DNA from: Pelobates cultripes | Taxonomy: Eukaryota; Chordata; Amphibia; Anura; Pelobatidae | Length of the DNA stretch: 64,000 nt | Assembly (NCBI GenBank): GCA_933207985.1 | Contig: OW240912.1 | Span: 231,399,944 to 231,463,943 of the forward strand | Direction of reading: 5' to 3' | In this document: positions 11,301 through 23,118 of the stretch, one piece after another | How the letters are laid out: each line of letters opens with the position of its first letter | How positions within the stretch are numbered: the stretch's first letter is position 1 | Position numbers and translations under genes: made by a program | The notes under the pieces: model-generated | What the model was told of the DNA's origin: nothing | What the model saw: the letters and a program-made list of their open reading frames with translations, nothing else | Database searches by the model: none

Positions 11301-12914
11301 ACCAATGAGTTATAAATTACCCGACAGACACTTTATAGCATGTCCCAGCTTTTCCAAGAAGTATCCATCTCTCTTCAAAGGACTACTGATGAAATTATTG
11401 GCATATACAAACTTGTAAACAGCTTCAAATAACAACCATGTGGCTGCAATAGATGTGTGGGCTGAATGACACACTTAAAATATTCCTATGTTTATTCTGA
11501 TAAAATATAGAGTGTAAAAGTCAGAGCTACCATGTATGCATCACGTTACAGAAACTGTACTCAAAACCTATACAAGGAAATAAAGATATCAAGAATTATA
11601 TGCATGTACAGTGCTTGCTTTTGTGAATTATTAGTTTCCTTTCATTGGGCACCTATGTTTGGCTTTATTGAACAGGTATGTCCTGCAATACGTTCTCTTA
11701 AATGAGAGGACTGGACAGAATGTGTGCTGCTTTAATGAAATAGTGCATCAGGGTGCTGACCCAGCCATGGTTAGTTCAGTCTTGTTACCATAAAAATCAA
11801 AATGTACAGGGTATTTAAAATGTCTCGCCTCTGTGTATGTCATTTAATGACCAGTGTGGTGATCTCTCTCTCTTCTCTAGAAAGAGTTGATGATAATTAT
11901 AGTACACTTTTTTTTAATACATTATAAGGTTTCCTTTTGTTGGTCCAGGTTCTTTCTATGACAGCTGCCTAATTTCTATAACAGGTTAATGGAGTCATAC
12001 TTTTTGTCATTGATTCTTTATTGAGTGGTATACAGAGAATACATAGTCAATCACGCAAAGGTAGCAGTATAAGGTAAATATTTGGCAAAATATACTTGTT
12101 GGGACAATATGTACGATTATTGTCTATTTGTTGATAGAGTATAAAGAGTAGTAGTATAAAGAAAACCAAATAATCGTAACCTGGAACATAATGAAAAATA
12201 GACATATATGTATTACATGGGAAGTCACCAAAGTCAAGTAAAAATGTTAATATGGAAGCATATGGCAAGAGAATGTGGAAAGAAAAAGAAGACCAACAAA
12301 CTTTAGTTATCCTATTTGCTTACTGGGGAAGGCTAGGATGATTTAATACAGTCCACAAAATAAGATATGGCAACAGTACCCAGTAATCCCACCGTAATAG
12401 CTCTACTCCTGAATGGGAGCCATCACCTAAACACCATGGACTCAACCACAAGCAATGTCTAAATCCTAAGCTTAGGTCATTAGCTTTGTTGTCTCCTTCA
12501 AACAGCCCTCCAAGGGTGTGGGTCATGGAAGGCTTGAATGCTGAGAGCTGCTATGGGAAAGGGTGGATTTCCCAGGCATGTGGACTTCTGCACTCCTGCA
12601 CAGCTGTTACATAGCACCAACAAGATGGTAGGTATTGGGTGTCAGAGACACTTGCATGTGCAGGAGAACCCAAAATTTCTCACAGAGTTGGTCATATTTA
12701 GATTCCGATTGCAGATCAGCCACTTCCCTCAGCTCGGCCACAGTAGGCCCGACAGCTAAAATCTCAAATTACTGTTATGTCAAGATTGAAACCGATAAAA
12801 ATGGACTTCAGACATGGTCTAAGTGCCAAAAGGCAGTTCAGCAAGGTATGCAGAGTCCGCACCCTCACAATAGGTCCCACCCCTCTTATTAGGCTTCATG
12901 ACTTGCAATCAGCT
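11301..12914. other. Unannotated DNA, possibly old repeat
   Basis: No gene recognised. From about 12008 the minus strand reads like the 3' part of an old retroelement (TTTATTGAG on the plus strand suggests a minus-strand poly(A) signal). From 12500 to 13100 the DNA is GC-richer with several overlapping short open frames that match no known domain. Confidence 0.3.
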
Positions 12915-12998
12915 CCAGATGCAGAGCTGGAAGGAAAAGGTTACAAGCTGGCAAGCTGTTAGAACAACATGCCTTTTCCTTCCAGCTCTGCAGTCTGG
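12915..12998. repeat. 26-27 bp hairpin
   Basis: GCAGAGCTGGAAGGAAAAGG at 12921-12940 is the exact reverse complement of 12972-12991. Pairing extends outward to 12915 and 12998 with a single-base bulge. The spacer is about 31 nt. Its nature is not established. Confidence 0.75.
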
Positions 12999-13904
12999 CG
13001 TCTACCCCAAGGTAGTGGAGCCTGAGGAGATGGGACCTAAAGTGACAGTGTGGAGCCTATCAATGCATACCCTGCTGATCTGCCACTTTGCACCCACCCA
13101 GTATTAGCTCTGACTTCAGACACTGTCACAGTTAATTTGTGTGGGTAACAATTAAAAATACATAAAAAATTCAGTAGAATCTCAAAGCAGCTCACTTACT
13201 GTGAGATCATCCAGCATGGCATTCAGGCCCTGCCACCGTACTTATAATTTTAATTTTATAATATTATTATGTAAGGATTTAAACTGTTATAAATGAAGTC
13301 TCTATCAGATACATATGACTAGTAGCCTAGTATGGGGCCTGGAAGCTTGTGATCCACTTGCAGCTGTTAATTAATTTGTTACACGATGCTACTGAAGGGA
13401 CAGCACAGGTGGTTTCAGTAGTTTAGAGGGCCTCTGTTTCATAAAGGATGCTTAAATATATACACACCCTGGATGATGATCTGGTCTATAGCTGGTAAAT
13501 AATACACTGGCCGAGGCTGGAAATAGATTTCTTGATGTCCCTTGTAAGTTGTTATTTATGATGAAGCAAAACAGATATGAGATATTCCACACAGTGTGCC
13601 AAATATCATAGATAAAAATTAGTTGTCTTCTACTAATGTGAAGGGGGTACTATTAAGAAACGAAACACAAGTGGACAGGGAAAATTTGGAAGGAACAAAA
13701 AGGAAGGGGCATGGGAGAGATATAAAGAGTTAATTAAATGGGAAGAGATTTAAGAGGTGGAGAAACGTAGAGAGACACAATAAGAAGCAGGGTAATGGAA
13801 AGAGTCAAGGGTAGAATGAGATGATTTAACTCAGAAATATCTGTGAGAACATAAATAAGGTTTTATCATACTACTACGTGTTTTAAAAAAATAACAAATA
13901 AGAT
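12999..13904. other. Unannotated DNA
   Basis: AT-rich and purine-rich unique sequence with no gene or bounded element recognised. Confidence 0.45.
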
Positions 13905-14779
13905 GCCTTTTGTGTTTAGTTTTTCTTGTTTTTTTGGTTTACTATTCCATGTCTGGTTTTCCTTATGCTGGGTTTTCTGGGTTCATTCCATTATTCTGTC
14001 CTTGGAATTCCCAGTCTCCTGGATTCATTTATATGTTTGTCTTATGTTGCCACACCCGTTTGTTTTCCATTTCCCTTTTGTTTCAGTCTGGACCTGCAGC
14101 CGTGTTTCAAGTCTCTGCCCTTTCTTGCAGGTAAGTGCTATTGTGGTTTAGTATGGTTCTTTTAGCGAACATTAGGCAGTGTAGGACCTGCCGAATATGG
14201 GGTACATTGGCGTTGTTGCAGGCTTATGCAATGTATGATCATATAATGTAAATAAATCCCTATACTTTTCATATATAGTGCTTAGTTATGTCTCCTCTTG
14301 TTTTGCCTATTATATCTTGTCTTGTTTTATTTTGTAATCCCAGTTCATGTCCTGTCCTGCCCCTGTTTAGTTAATGTTCCTTCATGTCTTGTGTACATGT
14401 TCTGGGTTTAGCTTCCTATCCTTCTCTGGTTCTGGGTTCTATTAGTTCTGTCTAGTTTTCATGTTTGGTGACTATCCTAGCCTTGCCTTGTTTCTGTACT
14501 GGATACATGTCTGCTGCAGAGCCCCCCTATCCAGTTCCTGGGAGGTCTGCCTACTTTCTAGCTTCAAGTTCCTGGGATCCGCTGCAGCTGCATCAGGGTT
14601 CTGGTATGTGGCCGCACAAACTCGGGTGCTCAACACCAGAGGGCGTGTGGTTACCCTGCACCAGGCCCTGATAATCCACGCTGAAGACTCCCACTTATCA
14701 TCAGGCATACTGGGTCCCGGTCCTCGCACCGCCGCCCCGACAGTGTCTGGGTTCCGGGCACTGGACCGCCACCCGTGAC
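13905..14779 (+). mobile_element. Probable solo LTR or LTR fragment
   Basis: The segment ends in CACCCGTGACA, a terminus of the usual ...CA type. It has an AATAAA signal at about 14251, a long T-rich region after that signal, and a GC-rich end (14500-14779). This is the layout of R/U5 in amphibian LTR retrotransposons. No primer-binding site follows and no internal coding region is seen, so a solo LTR is likely. The left boundary and target duplication were not found. The overlapping open frames here are not recognised. Confidence 0.4.
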
Positions 14780-15537
14780 ATTCATATAGTGATACACACT
14801 GCTTTATTACACCAGGCAGGAAATAGCAAACAAAAAGATCAACATATCAGTTTTCTAACTATGTTAAAAAGTCCCATAAAACTGAATATCACTATATGAA
14901 GACCTGTGTGTGTGCGTATATGTGTGTAACTGAGCCCTCACTTTCTGTAACTGTCCAATCGCAGACTTCCTAATGCAGCTCAATGAGAAGTGCTTGCATG
15001 TGATCTGGGAAATTGCCTCCTTTTGAGTTTAGCTCCACTGCACAACCAGGAAGTAACAGTGACTGATTGACATTCAGGGGGGTGTAGCAAGATTAATTGT
15101 ATAGGGCAATGCTCTTTTCTCTTAACTTTGTGGACCATTATTTTAACTTAGCCATATTTCTAACATGCAGTCAAAAGTGATACTCAACAAACCCCTAGCC
15201 AGTATAAGTCTCTCAAGTGTTCCAGCTCAATCACATCTGGTGCAACTAATGAAGCCCTTGGTTAGTAGCATCAGGTGTGCTTGAGACAACACCTTTCTTT
15301 GTTGTGAGAGATATTTAGAGGACTGAATAATTTTGAGACTGGAGACGTCATAATAAGTTGCATTTGTTAGTTGAATTTGGGAAAACCACTTGAATCATTT
15401 GTTGAGATATTTCAATTGCTTTTGATTGGTTTGTTTGTTGCAAACAGCTGAATGTCTGTATATTTTGACAATACACCTGATTTTTGATGAGGGTTGAATC
15501 ATTTTGATTACAACTGTGTGTATGTATAGAAAAGTTT
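14780..15537. other. Unannotated DNA
   Basis: No gene. The block around 14930-15120 resembles the internal sequence of TTAA-type MITEs but has no identifiable ends. Confidence 0.35.
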
Positions 15538-15540
15538 GTA

Positions 15541-15643
15541 ACTATTTGTAGCTGTGTGTATATGTAGCTATAGTATTTACTACATATACACACAGTTACA
15601 AATAGTAAAGTTTGTTACTATTTGTAACTATGTGCATATGTAG
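15541..15643. repeat. Three-unit array in alternating orientation forming a 27-bp hairpin
   Basis: A 27-base unit occurs at 15541-15567 (+), 15580-15606 (reverse complement) and about 15617-15643 (+). The first two pair along their full length with one G-T/G-U position and a 12-base loop. The core word is TATATGTAG / CTACATATA. Confidence 0.75.
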
Positions 15644-16682
15644 TAAAGTTTGTAACTATTACCCAGTTACAGGTATTTTAAAGTGGTATTTTCTGATATT
15701 TTTTTTTTTTTACTGAATAGATCCCCAAGATAAAAAATTACGTGGCACAAAACTAATTGGCCTATAACTATTTCTGCTGGATCAATTAACCAAAGGCAGA
15801 TTAAATGATTTATAATTTCATTAAACTACAACAATATTTGTACCTTACCTAGAAACATAGATGCAATATTTTGTTAGTGAGAAAAGACTATGCCTTTTGA
15901 GATGACAAAAAATTCTAAACTTTGACTTAAATCATGCCATATGAATGGAATGCAAGCTTTAGATTTAGAACAATATGGTCATTCATTCCACTATGTCAGC
16001 AGATGTTGTTTTCTTAGGAATATCATTTTGCTCTTTGATTGAAGCGTTCCTCAATTATACCAACTCCAACATAATTTTAACATAATTTCCCTCCTTTTGT
16101 TACTTTAGAGCAATGGCAGATATCGTTAGACAAAACTAAAGAGATTTGTCATAAACAAAACAGTGCCATTTTATAGTGCTGAAAATTATTGCTATACATT
16201 GTACTGACTAAAAGGCAAATATTTAGAACAAACCTTCACTTCATGCACCTCCAAAAAAGTATATATAAAAAAAAAAACTACAAAAAAAGCCCCAAGAGTT
16301 GGATGTGATTTTGTGATTGGATACATGCACCACTACCCAAACCTAAATGATTGACATGTTCTGCATTAAGATATATGTGCACATTATTTTTGAGTGGGCA
16401 GCATCAATGTACTCCGTGTAAACATAATTTTTAATCTAGCCTCCAGTGCAACGTGCAGATTAGGTATTTACCTACCTAAAACTTTGTTACCCATATATGT
16501 TGTTGTTAAGACCTGCAGTGGTTATGGTGCTGCGGTCTTGCTTTCCTCTCCCAACAGCTGAGCATGAGTGATTATAGCTGCAGCAGGGAGTGGAGGAATA
16601 GAATAGATGAAATGCAGTTCCAAGGTGATTCTTCCCAGCAAGTAGAATATCCCCCAAACATGAGCCTAGACTTCATGAAGGG
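15644..16682. other. Unannotated AT-rich DNA
   Basis: No gene or bounded repeat was recognised. Confidence 0.45.
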
Positions 16683-17445
16683 TGTAACAGGAATAGTCTT
16701 TATTGAAAACACATGGGCTTTTATGAGAAATCCTCCTGCAAGAGGACCTCCCACAGCAAACAAAAGCAACAGCCAATCATCAAACAAATTTACAGTATTA
16801 CACGCCTCCTCTCTGCCTGGGAGATATTGAGATAAGTTAAGGAATAAACCAATTATCTCCAGGCAGAGAGCACACAATTTCCCCACAAGGTATCCCTAGA
16901 AATTACATATCCCCTGATAGCCCCGATCTGGGGGACAAACATATCCAAATTTCACCCAGATCGGTTCAGGGGTTCTGAAAAAGTGTGGAGGGTCCCTTTT
17001 ACCGACCACACGCGCAGCTCCTGCCCAAAACAGTTCCATGAATTCAGCGTGTACGGTTGGTCAATTCACAAAACTGCAAAAAACAAACAAAAGTCCAGAA
17101 TGGATTCCCCTGGCTCATAGTAGCGATTGCTCCCCTTGTCCGTTCGCACAGAACTACCGAATGAGGCTCTCCTGGCTGTTCGGGAAGTATGAGAAGCCGG
17201 CGTTCGGTAGTTTCCAGCGGTAGTTCGTGAGGTCGAGTGTCCGATTTTAGTTCCAGACACTCGACGACAAAGTCCCACTGGCTCTCCTCGTGCGAACAAG
17301 ATGGCCGCCGTTTTCTTTTCCACGTGGCGTTCGGTTATAAGAACAGCGGCCGCCCAGGTAGCACTTAATAGCTAGTCTCTTTAAAGTAAATGAGCCAGGA
17401 GGGTGGTCGGCGTTCGGTAGTTTCAAACTACCAAACCAATCCATT
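16683..17445 (-). mobile_element. Probable solo LTR, minus strand
   Basis: On the minus strand the segment has an AATAAA signal shortly before a terminus reading CTATTCCTGTTACA, so the plus-strand start is TGTAACAGG. It also carries GC-rich upstream-type sequence with repeated GTTCGGTAGTTTC words and an AAGATGGCCGCC word (on the plus strand), a known YY1-type core. These features together suggest an LTR promoter. A short hairpin (CTCTGCCTGG / CCAGGCAGAG) lies at about 16813-16868. The outer end near 17445 and a target duplication are uncertain. No coding region is attached, and I cannot assign it to a specific LTR family. Confidence 0.5.
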
Positions 17446-18229
17446 CAATATACAAGTATTCACATATAAAAATACTGAATAAATAAAGGAGAAAATAACA
17501 GGTAAAAGTCTATTTTCTTCACAGTTGTCAATTAAAGTCCTTTAGACCATATTTAAAGCACAGACAAATATTTGTGAAGTAGATCCGAGAGATGTTAGTT
17601 GTCACCTAAAATGCTTTTTAGTTGTGTCTTTTTAACCAATAAATTAGTTAATTATAATGCTAGAAAGGACATCCATGTACCCCTTATTCTGCACTAACTT
17701 CCATTTTGCCAGTTCTCTGATTGGTTCAAATATGCCAGCAAAAATGCAACCATATTAGAATTCAAGATTTTTAGAATTAAATGCACGTGTTTGTATAGCA
17801 ATGTTGGCTATATAATTAAGATTAATGTGCTTATAGGAAGATGCACAATGAGCATCACTGAATAACATTCTAACCTAAATTGACAAAACTTTTTTCTTTT
17901 CTGTTCCGTTTTCCCTTCAAAAATAATAAAGAAAAAGATGGTGTCCAAACTTCTCTCAATCAATCTGCAGTCCAAAAAATGTTTTTTTTCTTGTGTTATT
18001 TTGCAGATATGCCTTGCATTTTTGTCTTGTAAGATCAACTATTTGATAAGAAGGATCATGTTCTTTTAGTATCACCATCTATATCTCACACCATGTCTAG
18101 ATCTACTTTACAAGATTTTTTTTCTTTTTTTTGTGCTTTGCCAAGAAAAAAAAGAGTAAATGCTGTAGAGGATAAAATTAGTTTTAAAAATCTGACATTT
18201 GAAGGACGAATTAGGTAGGATTCATATTA
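17446..18229. other. Unannotated AT-rich DNA
   Basis: No gene or bounded repeat was recognised. Confidence 0.45.
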
Positions 18230-18690
18230 GATATGAAGTCTTCGGTAAACAAGTATCAGTTTGTATACATGATTTCTGAAGCTCATCGGGATTTGTTTGC
18301 TCCTGGCAACACCTTCAGCCTGCGCTAAGCAGGTGTAAGAATTACAAGAGCCTTGAAACTGCAGTATAGTTACTACATGGCACATATATCTTTGAGGATT
18401 TGACTAAGTCTACAAGGGATCTAATGCTTTTCCACCTATTGACATGTACAAAGCAGTTTAAATGATGCATGAGAGGCCTCAGGCACAAGTAGTTCACAAA
18501 ACATAACTCCAGTCAACTAGGGAATGTAAGCTGACCAACACTCTTTATTAGACCTGACAGTGAAAGACAGCTTGTGTTAGAGCACTAACATAAATGCAGG
18601 GCAAACATGACATCCTAATGCTCAAGGTTATTTAATGTAGATTATTGGGCTATGTGCCTTTCTTAATATGTATGCATTTCCTCATTATTT
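18230..18690. promoter_or_regulatory. Candidate conserved non-coding block
   Basis: Repeat-free, balanced composition, no transposon ends and no long open frame. Contains words such as GTAAACAAG (forkhead-like) and TTTGATTTG-free GC-balanced runs typical of enhancers. Inference only. Confidence 0.3.
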
Positions 18691-19250
18691 TCTCTTAGGA
18701 AAAGAGAGATACTATTCCGTTCAATGATTGTTTTCAGGTTATCTCGACTACAAACTTCCTTCTTGGGAAAATTACAATTCTAATGCTTTCTTTACCAAAT
18801 GATGCAAAAAAAAAAAAATATGATTAAAGATCAAATATTATAAATCATAAATGTCTGTTGTGGGTCCATCCATTAAATGTATTGTATGTAACTGATTGTA
18901 ATTCTGATCAGTGCCCTTGTCAATCAGGAAGTGACCAGACCTCAATAAATAATTGCATTAGGTAGCAACACAAGTATTGACAAAAAAGGAAAACACATAT
19001 AATACTTTAATACTTTATTCATACAGGTTGAAATACTTTGCAGGTTTAAGTAGGCTTATTCATCTTGCATATTTAATGCTTGTTCATAGCCATTACTCAT
19101 TACCCTAATGTTTATTATGGGGCATATGTTCATAGCTTCATGTGACTGGTGAGGATGTTTCACTTAACACAGAATTGGAGTAAATTGAAAACCAGATAGT
19201 AAAATTGTGCAAAAAGAGGTGATTTGATTCTTTTTTCTTACTCACTTACA
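18691..19250. other. Unannotated DNA
   Basis: No gene. The short GC-balanced stretch near 18905-18975 may be conserved, but nothing in the sequence proves it. Confidence 0.35.
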
Positions 19251-19380
19251 CAGGGTTACTCACTAGAGTAAGAATTCAGAGTGGATTCAAATTGAATTTT
19301 CTGGTGTAAAATTTAGGGTTAGGGTACATGTATGTGAAGTTTAAAGGGTTATTTGCAAAGTACTCACCCATCTATTATCG
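19251..19380. mobile_element. Palindromic MITE, GGTTATTCACTAAAG family
   Basis: GGGTTACTCACTAGAGTAAG at the left, GAATTCAGAGTGGATTC inside and GGGTTATTTGC at the right follow the family pattern. It contains TTAGGGTTAGGG (about 19315-19326). Confidence 0.5.
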
Positions 19381-19861
19381 ATAGTAGAACTTTGCAGGAG
19401 CTATTACACAGTGTGACTCACTGCTGATTCTACTTCTCCTGCAAGGAATTTCCTGTGTAAGAGGCTGTTAGTAGGTAGATGGGAAGTGATCCCTTCTACT
19501 TCCAGACTCACACAGACATAGAGCTGGGACATCACTGAGTTTTACACCCTCTATAATTGTACCCGCAGTTCTGCTTTTAAGGCTGACTGTACTACAGAGG
19601 GCACTGGCCAAGGCTCCTGGTACTTATCTCTCCTTGCCAGCGCACACAAGCTCCATAAGGACACATGTCAAGTGCTGTAAATAGAACCTTCGTAAAGGAC
19701 AGGAGCCTGTTCCCATTCCCAAATAATTTACTGTATGCACATGTCAAATTAATTGTATTTATTTGGCCAATTAAGTGTTTGAGATAGAGAATATGTAAGC
19801 GCAGGTATGATAACGTGTATGGGGGAACATAGATTTGGCTTGACCCAGGGCAGCTAAAATC
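19381..19861. other. Unannotated DNA
   Basis: No gene or bounded repeat was recognised. Confidence 0.4.
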
Positions 19862-20284
19862 TTAAAGGATTACTATAATGTCAGGAAAACAAACTAATTT
19901 TCCTGACACTATATAACCCTCTAGGTCCCCCCCCCACTCTCAGGGCCCCCTCCCGCTGGGCTGAAGGGGTTAATATTTCCTTCATCTACTTACTTTAATC
20001 CAGCGCCGGGCTCCCTCGGCGCTGGTGACCTCTCCTCCACTCCGAAATGCTCAATACTTTCCTATGGACGTTCTGCACGCTGAATGCGATTTTCACATTC
20101 AGCGTCGCAGAAGCACCTCTAGCGGTTGTCAGAAAGACAGCCACTAGAGGCTGGATTAACCCTGCAATGTAAACATAGCAGTTTATCTGAAACTGCTATG
20201 TTTACATCTGAAGGGTTAAAACCTGGGGGACCCAGACCACTTCATTGAGCTGAAGTGGTCTGGGTGACTATAGTGGTCCTTTAA
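19862..20284. mobile_element. T2/Kolobok-type MITE, complete
   Basis: The element begins TTAAAGGATTACTATAATG and ends CTATAGTGGTCCTTTAA, with TTAA at both outer edges as expected for the target duplication. Both subterminal regions form hairpins (GTCAGGAAAAC / GTTTTCCTGAC-type on the left, CCCAGACCACTTCA / TGAAGTGGTCTGGG on the right). It is closely related in layout to 42529-43034. It is non-coding. The family name is from knowledge of Xenopus T2 MITEs; piggyBac is the alternative TTAA superfamily. Confidence 0.8.
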
Positions 20285-20329
20285 CGTAAATCACAATTAG
20301 GACATATCTTAAAATGGAGGGGCAAAGGT

Positions 20330-20407
20330 TTAACCCCTTAAGGACACATGGCATGTATGACATGTCATGATTCCCTTTTATTCCAGAAGTTTGGTCCTTA
20401 AGGGGTT
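20330..20407 (-). mobile_element. 78-bp palindromic-ended TTAA repeat, copy 1
   Basis: Starts TTAACCCCTTAAGGACAC and ends TCCTTAAGGGGTT. It is the reverse-orientation copy of the repeats at 24909 and 28970. The inner part carries the small palindrome GACATGTCATG and AATCATGACATGTC-type words in the other strand. Confidence 0.8.
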
Positions 20408-20410
20408 GAA

Positions 20411-20700
20411 TATAATATCAGGAAGTATTACTTTACTGAGAGGGTAGTGGATGCATGGAATAGCCTTTCAGCTGAAGTGGTAGAGGTTAATGCAGTAAAG
20501 TAGTTTAGTGGATGCATGGAATAGCCTTTCAGCTGAAGTGGTAGAGGTTAACACAGTAAGATAGTTTAGGCATGCCTGGGATAGGCATAAGGCTATCCTA
20601 GATATAAGATAAGGCCAGGGACTAATTAAAGTATTTAGAAAATTGGGCAGATTAGATGGGATGAATGGTTCTTATCTGCCATCACATTCTATGTTTCTGT
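20411..20700 (+). mobile_element. CR1-like LINE 3' end with 61-bp tandem duplication
   Basis: Translation at 20438-20489 gives ERVVDAWNSLSAEVVEV, the motif near the C-terminus of CR1-clade reverse transcriptases. It is followed by 3' sequence ending near CATTCTATGTTTCTGT. Bases 20446-20506 are repeated at 20507-20567 with a few differences, breaking the frame. The element is 5'-truncated and inactive. Confidence 0.65.
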
Positions 20701-22034
20701 ACCAAGAGATGTACACCCCAGGCTCCCACACTGCATGGTTTCAGTAACCCACTGCACCACAGTACTTTATGGAGAATACTGTATGAACAGCATCACCAAC
20801 CTGCACTATTGGATCTGAAAATATGTTCTTCCCATGGATATATGCATTTATGGATAACAGTCTTAAATTCTATGCTACTGACCAGGGGTGAATTTCTACT
20901 GGCCAGGGACGAATTTTCTCTCCCCTAAGACTAGTGGTGAGTGGAAATTTTGAGTTATGCGTGTAATCTGAACACTATTTCAGAAGATAGATGTGTTTTT
21001 AAATCCATTGCTTCACAGTATATACAATCACTAGCTAGTGCTTATTTAAAATAATCACATAAGATATAAAATATACATGATGCTAAAAAGTTTGTTATGG
21101 GAAAATAATTAAATCTCAATATTTATTTTTATATCTCCAAAATTTCTTGATGATGGTATTTTCCCATAATACACAGCTTACCGTTATGAATCCTACATAT
21201 ATTATACCTGGAGAATATACACACAGGCACACCAATATACTTACATACGTACTACACTTGCGTTCACATTATTTTGAGAAAAACATATATATACGTCATC
21301 ATAGATATTGAGAAACTAAGCAAATACATTTCTGATAAAAAGAAGTGCCCCTTTAATTAAAACAAGTTTGGTAAATTAGTAGTTAAACAATGTAACATAT
21401 CCCACTATACTCAGATCGCTGGAGAACATGTTTTGACAACCATAATTTAGACAAGACTAAGGTTTCTTATGCCAGTTTAAGAAAAATAAACATATTTGAC
21501 TAGCGTGGCATGAAAATAAAGTGACTTGATATGGTATTGTTTAAATGATATCTATACATAAGCAATCAGTCGTCTTATCCATTCATCAAGGCTCCACTGC
21601 GCTTTGATATGATTCACTAATTAAGTAAAATGACACTTGCAGAAGAGAAAAAAAAAAGAAGGAAAAAGGGGAGAGGAACTGAGACTACATACGATATGAT
21701 TTAAAAATGTTTCCTTTGGCACTACATTAGCTCAAGAGTTCTCAAATCTCTGTATTCAAGCTTGTTTATATCCCAGGCGGATTGATCAAAACTTCTCAGT
21801 AAGTAAATCAATAACCATTAAAATGTGTTATTTGTAAATATATATATATTTTATATAATTATAATGAGATAAAATCTCAGACTGGAATAGTAGTTTCTGT
21901 AATGTAAAAAAACTGGTACCATTGAGATATTAAAAATATTAAAATATACAAGCTATTTTATTATTTAATAAAATGTTATTCATGTTTCAAATTAAAATTA
22001 CAATGATCCAAATTATCATTATAATTTAGATTAA
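20701..22034. other. Unannotated AT-rich DNA
   Basis: No gene or bounded repeat was recognised. It is strongly AT-rich from 21000 onward. Confidence 0.45.
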
Positions 22035-22035
22035 A

Positions 22036-22039
<4 letters not shown>

Positions 22040-22069
<30 letters not shown>
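22040..22069. repeat. (AT)n microsatellite
   Basis: A run of alternating AT of about 15 units. Confidence 0.9.
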
Positions 22070-22072
<3 letters not shown>

Positions 22073-22218
22073 TTTTTTAAAACACAGAGGGAAACAATTT
22101 TTATTTGCACTCTTTACTGTTTTCTTTGATAGTTACCTTCTGTGGAAATGAGTACAAAACTACTAACTTTGGGACATTTCAACATGCAAATGAATCATTG
22201 GTTCCTTCAAGATATGGA

Positions 22219-22222
<4 letters not shown>

Positions 22223-22258
<36 letters not shown>
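22223..22258. repeat. (AT)n microsatellite
   Basis: A run of alternating AT of about 17 units, just left of the DIRS relic. Confidence 0.9.
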
Positions 22259-22260
<2 letters not shown>

Positions 22261-22362
22261 AAGTGTTTCACAAAATAGTCCTTTCCTATTCACAAATGAC
22301 ATGCACAAGGAGGATTAGTAGAAGCAGCTGTAAAAATAATTTCTGTCAAAGTACAGTAAAAG

Positions 22363-22740
22363 GTGAGCAACCTTTTCCTGGTTACAAAGCAGAGAGGCGG
22401 AATAAGTCCGGTGATTGATTTAAAAGATTTGAATGCATTCATCCAGTTCCACCATTTTGAAGATGGAAGGCATTTATTGCCTCGGAGATCTTTTTCTATC
22501 ATTAGATTGGATGGTCAAACTGGATCTCAAAGGTGCTTATCTAATCATTCTGATCGCAAACGATTACAGTGATTTCCTTTAGTTCACGTGGTATGACAAG
22601 GTGGAGATCTACTTACCTGCCTTTCAGTCTCTCTTTTCCCTTTGTTGTTTCACCAAAGTCATGAAACTGGTGGTTGCATTCTTCAGAAGTCAAGGGTCTT
22701 TTTTTTTTAAAATCATTTATCTAGACAATTTCCTCCTTCT
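22363..22740 (+). pseudogene. DIRS reverse-transcriptase remnant
   Basis: Palm-domain pieces are spread over at least two frames, with a frameshift between the DLKDLNAF block and the LDLKGAY block. The catalytic YLDD-type box reads YLDN. This is part of the relic at 22270-24353. It cannot encode an active enzyme. Confidence 0.7.
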
Positions 22741-23118
22741 GTAGCAATCCGTGTCCTGTTTTGAACACAGCTATTTTGGATGATCTGCTCCTTCAGAATC
22801 TAGGTTTCCTTATAAATTTGGAAAATTCTGTTCTGGAACCATCTCTGTCAATCAAGTTTATGGGATTTCTGATTTCGGCAAACCTTGTATTTACCAGCAT
22901 TCAAGATTAAGTCCATCAAGAAGGAAATCAAACGTCTTCTTTGTCAAGATTGTCTCTCACTCTGCCACTTGGCCTGCATGATCGGACTTTTAGCTTTGTC
23001 CATTCAAGCAATTTCCCCCATGTCTACTACATTATTAAGCACTTAAAATACTCAATGCCTCTTACCTATGGTCCAGACATTCATCTGAAACTCTGATATC
23101 ACTAGATGCAGAGTTGAT

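Noticed and set aside
14461..14778. 105-codon plus-strand frame with an overlapping minus-strand 85-codon frame
   Set aside because: It lies in a GC-rich LTR-like end. No domain is recognised and both strands are open together.
19315..19326. TTAGGGTTAGGG as an interstitial telomere
   Set aside because: Only two units, and a similar word occurs inside another copy of the same MITE, so it is element sequence.
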